Of a stretch of DNA of 64,000 nucleotides, positions 58,656 through 64,000 are shown one piece after another. The stretch is taken from NCBI GenBank assembly GCA_965202875.1, contig OZ241870.1, forward strand, positions 2,046,001 through 2,110,000, in the 5' to 3' direction. Both the position numbers and the translations under genes were made by a program. Below the pieces are notes generated by a model. That model was not told where the DNA came from. It worked only from the letters and a program-made list of their open reading frames with translations, and did no database searches. Numbering within the stretch: position 1 is the stretch's first letter; the number at the start of each line of letters is the position of its first letter. Origin of the DNA: HK1 sp965202875. GTDB taxonomy: Bacteria > Pseudomonadota > Gammaproteobacteria > HK1.

Positions 58656-58994
58656 TCAGACGGCGTCCTCGTCCTGCTCCCCGGTGCGGATCCGGATCAC
58701 CTTCTCCACCGGCGCAACGAAGATTTTCCCATCGCCGATCTTCCCGGTGTGCGCGGCGCTGGCGATCGTCTCGATGCACCGCTCGCAGTCGGCGTCCGCG
58801 ACGACGATCTCGATTCTGACCTTCGGCAGGAAATCGACGACGTATTCGGCTCCGCGGTAGAGCTCGGTGTGTCCCTTCTGGCGTCCGAACCCCTGCACCT
58901 CGGTGACGGTCATGCCGGTGATCCCGATCTCGGAGAGCGACTCCCGCACGTCGTCGAGCTTGAAGGGTTTGATGACGGCTTCAATCTTCTGCAT
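58656..58994 (-). CDS. glnB: nitrogen regulatory protein PII
   Basis: 112 residues from the ATG at 58994, with GAGGGG upstream: 'MQKIEAVIKPFKLDDVRESL', 'GITGMTVTEVQGFGRQKGHT', the T-loop 'ELYRGAEYVVDFLPKVRIEI' with the uridylylatable Tyr51, and 'HTGKIGDGKIFVAPVEKVIR'. It senses 2-oxoglutarate, ATP/ADP and glutamine. It starts 19 bases behind sucD, so it is probably in the sucCD transcript. The tail 'TGEQDEDAV' follows the PII signature. Confidence 0.96.
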   Translation of the reverse strand: MQKIEAVIKPFKLDDVRESLSEIGITGMTVTEVQGFGRQKGHTELYRGAEYVVDFLPKVRIEIVVADADCERCIETIASAAHTGKIGDGKIFVAPVEKVIRIRTGEQDEDAV

Positions 58995-59013
58995 CGGATC
59001 GCCCCTCTCGTCG

Positions 59014-59889
59014 TCACGCGCCGGCCAGCGCGTGGATCGCGGCCCCGATCTCCGCAGCGGAACGCACCGTGTGCGCGCCCGCCGCATCGAGCGCCGCGTA
59101 TTTCGCCTCCGCGGTGCCCTTGCCGCCCGAAATGATCGCTCCGGCGTGGCCCATGCGGCGGCCGGGCGGGGCGGTGACCCCGGCGATGTAGGCGACCACC
59201 GGCTTGGAGATCTCCGCCGCGATGCATTCGGCTGCATCCTCCTCGGCGCTGCCGCCGATCTCGCCCACCATCACGATGCCCCGGCTTTCCGGGTCCGACT
59301 CGAACAGGCGCAGGCAGTCGATGAAGCTCATCCCGTGGATCGGGTCGCCGCCGATCCCGATGCAGGTGCTCTGCCCGAGCCCGCAGCGCGTCGTCTGGTG
59401 GACGGCCTCGTAGGTGAGGGTGCCGGAACGCGACACGATCCCGATGCACCCCTTCGCATGGATGTGGCCTGGCATGATCCCCATCTTGCACGCCCCCGGC
59501 GTGATGATGCCGGGGCAGTTCGGACCGATCAGCCAAGTGTCGGGGGATCGGGCGAGGGCCGCCTTCACCTTCAGCATGTCGAGCACCGGGATCCCCTCGG
59601 TGATGCACGCGATGACCCGCACCCCGGCCGCCGCCGCCTCCAGGATGGCGTCGGCCGCGAACGCCGCAGGCACGTAGATCATCGTCGCGTCCGCGCCGGT
59701 CTCGCGCACCGCGTCCTGCACGGTGTCGAAGACCGGGCGTCCGAGGTGCGTCCCGCCACCCCTTCCGGGGGTGACGCCCCCCACGAGGTTCGTCCCGTAC
59801 GCAATCGCCTGCCCGGAATGGAACGTCCCCTGCCGACCGGTGAATCCCTGGCAGATGACGCGGGTGTTTTCGTCGACCAGTACGCTCAT
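59014..59889 (-). CDS. sucD: succinyl-CoA synthetase alpha subunit
   Basis: 291 residues: the CoA-binding fold 'VICQGFTGRQGTFHSGQAIA', 'IACITEGIPVLDMLKVKAAL', 'LIGPNCPGIITPGACKMGIM', and the active-site phospho-His in 'GRRMGHAGAIISGGKGTAEA'. With SucC it makes ATP or GTP from succinyl-CoA in the citric acid cycle. It follows sucC after a 111-base gap and precedes glnB closely. Confidence 0.97.
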   Translation of the reverse strand: MSVLVDENTRVICQGFTGRQGTFHSGQAIAYGTNLVGGVTPGRGGGTHLGRPVFDTVQDAVRETGADATMIYVPAAFAADAILEAAAAGVRVIACITEGIPVLDMLKVKAALARSPDTWLIGPNCPGIITPGACKMGIMPGHIHAKGCIGIVSRSGTLTYEAVHQTTRCGLGQSTCIGIGGDPIHGMSFIDCLRLFESDPESRGIVMVGEIGGSAEEDAAECIAAEISKPVVAYIAGVTAPPGRRMGHAGAIISGGKGTAEAKYAALDAAGAHTVRSAAEIGAAIHALAGA

Positions 59890-60000
59890 GAGGAATGGCT
59901 CGAATCGGTGGATCTCTCTTCCGGAACCGATCCGTGGAATTGGACGGAGGACGATGAATCGTCCGCCCCCACGGCTCCCGGTTCCGGGATCGCCAGGGGG

Positions 60001-61173
60001 TCAGGAGGGCGCTTGCTTCACCGCGGCGACCGCCTTGTCGGCCGCGTCGGAGAGCGAGTCGGCCGAAATCACCGAGAGGCCGCTCCCGGAGAGAAGCGCC
60101 CGCCCCCGCTCGACGTTCGTGCCTTCGAGGCGGACGACGACCGGGACCTCGACACCCGTTTCCTGCACCGCGTTGACGATCCCTTCCGCGATCAGGTCGC
60201 AACGCACGATCCCGCCGAAGATGTTGACGAGGATCGCCTTCACCCTGGGGGCGCCGGTGATGAGCTTGAACGCCTCGCTGACCTTCTCCGCGTCGGTTCC
60301 GCCGCCCACGTCGAGGAAGTTCGCGGGCTCCCCGCCGTGGAGCTTGATGATGTCCATCGTCCCCATCGCGAGGCCGGCGCCGTTGACCATGCACGCGATG
60401 TCGCCGTCGAGGGCGATGTAGTTCAGGTCGAAGCGCTTTGCCTGCACTTCCTTCTCGTCTTGCTGGGACGGGTCCTCCAGCGCCCGCAGGTCGGGTTGCC
60501 GGAACAGCGCGTTGTCGTCGGCGTCGATCTTCGCGTCGAGCGCGAGCAGCGCGCCTTCGACCGTCGTCACCAGCGGATTCAGCTCCAGGAGGGCGAGGTC
60601 CTTCTCCACGAAGAGCCGGTACAGGCCGGCGAGGACGGCGCCGAGCTGCTTGCGCTGATCCCCGTCGATCCCCAGCGCGAACCCGATCCGCCGCGTCTGG
60701 AAGGGCTGCAATCCGGCCGCCGGGTCGATGAACTCGGTGACGATCCTGGCGGGCTCGGTCGCCGCCACCTCCTCGACGTCCATGCCACCCGCCGCGGACG
60801 CCATGACCGCGATCTGGCGCCGGCCCCGGTCGACCAGCAGACTCAGGTAGAATTCGCCGCCGATGCCGGACGTCGACTCGATCAGCACCGTGGAGATCGG
60901 CTGCCCCTCGGCCGTCGTCTGCTTCGTCACGAGCCGGGTGCCGAGCATCGCCTCCGCGAAGGCCGAGACTTCGTCGAGCGAGTCCGCCCGTTTCACCCCG
61001 CCGGCCTTCCCGCGCCCCCCGGCGTGGACCTGCGCCTTGACCATCCAGGCGTCCCCGCCGAGCGCCTCGGCGGCGGAGCGCGCCTGCGCCGCGCTCGTCG
61101 CGGGACGGCCCCGGGGAACTGGGACCCCGTAATCCGAAAGGAGTCCCTTGGCCTGGTATTCGTGGAGGTTCAT
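60001..61173 (-). CDS. sucC: succinyl-CoA synthetase beta subunit
   Basis: 390 residues: 'MNLHEYQAKGLLSDYGVPVP', 'WMVKAQVHAGGRGKAGGVKR' (ATP-grasp), 'NGAGLAMGTMDIIKLHGGEP', 'ANFLDVGGGTDAEKVSEAFK' and 'KAILVNIFGGIVRCDLIAEG'. It is the nucleotide-binding subunit paired with SucD. First gene of sucC-sucD-glnB. Confidence 0.97.
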   Translation of the reverse strand: MNLHEYQAKGLLSDYGVPVPRGRPATSAAQARSAAEALGGDAWMVKAQVHAGGRGKAGGVKRADSLDEVSAFAEAMLGTRLVTKQTTAEGQPISTVLIESTSGIGGEFYLSLLVDRGRRQIAVMASAAGGMDVEEVAATEPARIVTEFIDPAAGLQPFQTRRIGFALGIDGDQRKQLGAVLAGLYRLFVEKDLALLELNPLVTTVEGALLALDAKIDADDNALFRQPDLRALEDPSQQDEKEVQAKRFDLNYIALDGDIACMVNGAGLAMGTMDIIKLHGGEPANFLDVGGGTDAEKVSEAFKLITGAPRVKAILVNIFGGIVRCDLIAEGIVNAVQETGVEVPVVVRLEGTNVERGRALLSGSGLSVISADSLSDAADKAVAAVKQAPS

Positions 61174-61294
61174 CGGGAAGACCTGCCGAGTGCCCGGGAG
61201 ACGGCGCCTGCGCCGATGCGCAAGACTAGCAGCGCCCCGCGTGCGGTTCTACCGGTGCGCGGCATCGATTGATCGGGGAGAAGGAGAGGACACC

Positions 61295-61738
61295 ATGAGG
61301 CGGGTGGTTCAGAGGGGGCTCACCCTTATCGAGCAGATGATCGTCATCGCCCTCATCGGCATCGTCGCGGCGGTGGCGATCCCTGTCTGGCAGGACTACA
61401 CGGTGAGGAAGAAGGTGCGCGAGGCGGTGGACCTCGCGCATCCGGCGCGGGCCGCGCTCGGGGTCGCGTGCTCGGAAGGCGGCCTGGCCGGAAAGGACAA
61501 CGAATCGCTCGGTCTTTCACCCGCGATCGCTTACGCCGGGGAACATACGCGGAGCATCGCCGCGGTGGGACGCAGCCCGACCGAGGGAACCGTGACGATC
61601 ACCTTCAACGCGATCGGCGGTGCGATCGAGGACGGCCACCGGATCGTCTATACCGGCGACTGCGGAGCCGACGGCATGCGCTGGACGATGACCGGCGACG
61701 TGCCGCCCAGGTACCGGCCGGCCGAAGAATCCGGATGA
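61295..61738 (+). CDS. type IV pilin-like protein
   Basis: 147 residues from the ATG at 61295, preceded by AAGGAGAGG. The prepilin site 'QRG|LTLIEQMIVIALIGIVAA' has Gly-1 and Glu5; position +1 is Leu instead of Phe. A hydrophobic spine is followed by 'IPVWQDYTVRKKVREAVDLA'. Cys residues in 'GVACSEGG' and 'YTGDCGADG' could form the C-terminal disulfide loop. It is an orphan, with no pilus assembly genes nearby, so it may be a minor or secretion-system pseudopilin. Confidence 0.88.
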   Translation: MRRVVQRGLTLIEQMIVIALIGIVAAVAIPVWQDYTVRKKVREAVDLAHPARAALGVACSEGGLAGKDNESLGLSPAIAYAGEHTRSIAAVGRSPTEGTVTITFNAIGGAIEDGHRIVYTGDCGADGMRWTMTGDVPPRYRPAEESG

Positions 61739-61775
61739 CGGGATCCACCGAGTGGCGCGGCCGCCTCCTCCCCGG

Positions 61776-62975
61776 TCACCGCTTTGGCCGCTCGATGCTC
61801 ACCTGCACACAGGCGACGCCGTTCTGCTGCCACGTACCCGGCCGGAATTCCGGACGACTCCTGAGATTGCCGACGATGTTGGACGTTGCCGTGATCCTCG
61901 GGGCTTTCCACCGGCGCACCTCTTCCCGCCCGTCCCGGTACGTCACGAGGATCCACGCCTGCTTCGTGCGCATCAGGGCCCTTCTGAAGACTTCCGCGGG
62001 GGAGGGGACGAGGATGATGGGCAGTGTGGCGTCCGGACCGGGCGGGCGGGTGCCGGCGGGCGGGGAGGGACGGTCCGGGACGGTCCGGCGTGGTTCCGGC
62101 GGGCGTAGCTCATCGACAGGCGTCGCCTCGGGAGAGGCCGTCTCGGGGCGGGTGGCTCGTGGCTGCGACCGCCGGGTCCCGACACGCGTTTTCGGGCCAT
62201 GTTGCAAGTGTGGGAGCATCGCACGCAACACTTTCGGATTCGCCGCCACCACGTTGCCGGATCGCAGATAGTCGTCGCCGCCGTCCGGCTCGGCCACGAT
62301 TCCGCCCGCTTCCTGCACGAGCAACGCACCGGCCGCGACGTCCCATGGCGAGAGGCCGGATTGCCAGAAGCCGTCGAGGCGTCCCGCCGCGACGTAGGCG
62401 AGGTCCAGCGCGGCCGAGCCGCTACGCCTGACTTGCGCTGCTTCCGACATCAGTCCCTTCAGGGCCGCGTGGTAGAGATCGATGCGCTCGAATTCGCGCA
62501 ACGGCAGCCCGCTGCCGAGCATCGTCCCCTTCAGGCCGGCCTTCCTCGCCACCCGGAGCCGCCGATCATCGAGCCTGCCTCCCGCTCCGCGTGAAGCCGT
62601 GAACAGCTCCTGCCGCAAAGGGTCGAAGACTACCGCGTGTTCGGTCCGGCCTCGATGGCGCACCGCGATCGACACCGCGACGTGCGGGAATCCGTGTACG
62701 AAGTTCGCGGTACCGTCCAGAGGATCGATGATCCACTCGAAATCGCCATGCCCGTGCGAACCGCTTTCTTCGGCAAGAAAGGCATGGTCGGGGTAGCTCG
62801 TGCGGACGGTGTCGATGATCCGACGCTCAGCCGTCCTGTCGACTTCGGTGACGAAATCGTTCGGCGCCTTCTCCGAGACGACCAGTGCGTCGATTCTGTC
62901 GATGTTGCGTGCGATGACGTTGCCCGCCTTTCTGGCGGCGCGGATCGCAATGTTCAGGAGCGGATGGCTGGACAC
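61776..62975 (-). CDS. inositol monophosphatase (SuhB-like) with an extra C-terminal domain
   Basis: 399 residues from the GTG at 62975 ('VSSHPLLNIAIRAARKAGNV'). The phosphatase core (1-260) has metal ligands in 'FLAEESG', 'WIIDPLDGTANFVHGFPHVA' and 'LSPWDVAAGALLVQEAGGIV'. SuhB proteins normally end here. A Pro-rich linker (261-324) then leads to a compact basic domain (325-399: 'RRALMRTKQAWILVTYRDGR', 'SNIVGNLRSRPEFRPGTWQQ'). The core can act on inositol phosphates and, in SuhB, helps rRNA antitermination. The added domain is unrecognised. Confidence 0.88.
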   Translation of the reverse strand: MSSHPLLNIAIRAARKAGNVIARNIDRIDALVVSEKAPNDFVTEVDRTAERRIIDTVRTSYPDHAFLAEESGSHGHGDFEWIIDPLDGTANFVHGFPHVAVSIAVRHRGRTEHAVVFDPLRQELFTASRGAGGRLDDRRLRVARKAGLKGTMLGSGLPLREFERIDLYHAALKGLMSEAAQVRRSGSAALDLAYVAAGRLDGFWQSGLSPWDVAAGALLVQEAGGIVAEPDGGDDYLRSGNVVAANPKVLRAMLPHLQHGPKTRVGTRRSQPRATRPETASPEATPVDELRPPEPRRTVPDRPSPPAGTRPPGPDATLPIILVPSPAEVFRRALMRTKQAWILVTYRDGREEVRRWKAPRITATSNIVGNLRSRPEFRPGTWQQNGVACVQVSIERPKR

Positions 62976-63376
62976 GGTTCGGGCGGCGGAGCAGGGAGGC
63001 GGCCATTGTAAGAGCAAGCGAGGATCGGAACACGCGGTCCGTGCCCGGAGCGGCAATCTCCGCCCGGTCCGGACCCCCCGGGAGGGGCGGGCTCCGCCTC
63101 GACGGCCGCAAACAGCACGGGACCGGTCCGGTACGAGACCATGGCCACGCTGACGCCCTCTACCGGCGCGGCATGACACGATGTTGCGGTTTCTCCCGGC
63201 CTGTTTCCGGTCAAGCTCGTCAGCGCACCCCATCGCAACTGTCCCGGTCCCATTCCAATGTGTGGCAGCGGCGTTGCGGGTACCCCTCCGGCGTGCAATG
63301 GTGTTATTGTTTTCAAGGGAGCCGTGTGCGTCATTCCCACGTTTTGCATCGCAAGCCTTGAAAGGAAGGTGAATCC
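62976..63376. other. divergent spacer
   Basis: Between suhB and the sugar dehydratase gene. The right end holds AAGGAAGG, the ribosome site for the TTG start at 63377. AT-richer sequence near 63300-63350 may carry its promoter. No gene is seen. Confidence 0.5.
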
Positions 63377-64000
63377 TTGAAATTCACGCAATCCTGCATG
63401 CGACTGCGCAGTCGGGGCGGTGCCGTCGTCCACGATCTCCTGATGATCCCAATCGCTTGGCTGGGAGCGATCTGGCTGCGGTTCAACCTGGGTTCAATCA
63501 GGGAAGAGTATCTCGATCAGGCGCTTCACGTTCTGCCCGCGCTGGTCGTCGTCCTGGGGCTGAGCTTCCTGTACTTCGGCATGTACCGCGGAGTATGGCG
63601 GCTCGCATCGCTGCCCGATTTCATTCGGATTCTCAAGGCCGTCTTCATCGGGGTGTGCCTGTGCATCGTCGTCACGTTCGCCCTCACCCGGATGACGCAC
63701 GTCTCCCGTTCATCGTTCCTCTTCTTCGGGGGGTTGCTCATCGTTCTTCTGAGCACGCCGCGCTTCACCTACCGCTGGGTCAAGGATCGGCACTTCCATC
63801 CGACGCACTCGCGGCAGGCCCTCGTCGTCGGGGCAGGGAGAGGGGGGGAGATGCTCACACGCACCCTGCTGGCGGAGCCGTCTTACGGATATCGCCCGAT
63901 CGGCTTCGTCGACGATGATCCCGAAAAGATAGGGCGCGACGTCTATGGTCTCCGAGTCTTCGGCCACTGCGGACAGATCCCCGAGATCGTCGGGAGCACC
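63377..64000 (+). CDS. polysaccharide biosynthesis nucleoside-diphosphate-sugar dehydratase (FlaA1/CapD-like), N-terminal part
   Basis: 208 codons to the window edge. The TTG at 63377 is preferred because GGAAGGTG lies seven bases upstream; an internal ATG at 63398 has none. Four membrane segments ('LLMIPIAWLGAIWLRFNLGS', 'VLPALVVVLGLSFLYFGMYR', 'LFFGGLLIVLLSTPRFTYRW') are followed by a Rossmann start 'QALVVGAGRGGEMLTRTLL' and 'YRPIGFVDDDPEKIGRDVYG'. This is the front of membrane-bound UDP-sugar 4,6-dehydratases (WbpM, PglF, CapD). The catalytic SDR domain lies beyond the window. Confidence 0.9.
   Translation, partial: MKFTQSCMRLRSRGGAVVHDLLMIPIAWLGAIWLRFNLGSIREEYLDQALHVLPALVVVLGLSFLYFGMYRGVWRLASLPDFIRILKAVFIGVCLCIVVTFALTRMTHVSRSSFLFFGGLLIVLLSTPRFTYRWVKDRHFHPTHSRQALVVGAGRGGEMLTRTLLAEPSYGYRPIGFVDDDPEKIGRDVYGLRVFGHCGQIPEIVGST

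Overview
The window is a GC-rich chromosomal segment that most likely comes from a gammaproteobacterium. Two conserved gammaproteobacterial gene orders support this. One is recA-recX-alaS-lysC-csrA-tRNA-Ser-tRNA-Arg (22058 down to 14984, minus strand). The other is rluD-pgeF-clpB divergent from bamD (about 51996-58444). Decayed insertion sequences, three toxin-antitoxin pairs, frameshifted small genes and several families of dispersed intergenic repeats give the chromosome a rearranged, accessory-rich look. A host-associated or sediment lifestyle is possible but only inferred.

Layout: 1-4194 holds a TRAP transporter operon (dctP-dctQ-dctM) running into an amidase cut by the left edge. 4195-5191 is an IS3-type remnant. 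5192-9883 is a giant autotransporter with a 10-base C tract just after its start codon. 10375-15210 carries a SixA-like phosphatase, a decayed transposase, xseA, a split XdhC pair and two tRNAs. 15502-22058 is the csrA/lysC/alaS/recX/recA block.

22284-36074 is the most interesting region: a hydantoin/ureide-type catabolic cluster. It contains hyuA, hyuB with an extra C-terminal domain, a stand-alone copy of that domain, one polypeptide joining a luciferase-like oxidoreductase to an isochorismatase-fold amidase, an HD-domain protein, a divergent ammonium transporter and a glycerol-facilitator-type channel. It has been invaded by a BrnT toxin module, a YoeB-like module and an AT-rich frameshifted gene, and it carries partial duplicates of two of its own genes. 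36314-44056 holds a pentapeptide-repeat protein and an arsenite-oxidase-type aioBA pair, followed upstream by moaA, a [2Fe-2S] ferredoxin and its reductase.

44359-47256 contains a homocysteine methyltransferase, a truncated precursor-like small gene, an unidentified small ORF and a DinJ-YafQ-like module. From 47257 on the content is mostly core: gltB, clpB, pgeF, rluD, bamD, glnB, sucD, sucC, then an orphan type IV pilin-like gene, an inositol monophosphatase with an unusual C-terminal domain, and the start of a polysaccharide-biosynthesis dehydratase at the right edge. Nitrogen recurs as a theme: ring-opening and amidase enzymes, AmtB, GltB, and a PII gene placed directly behind sucCD.
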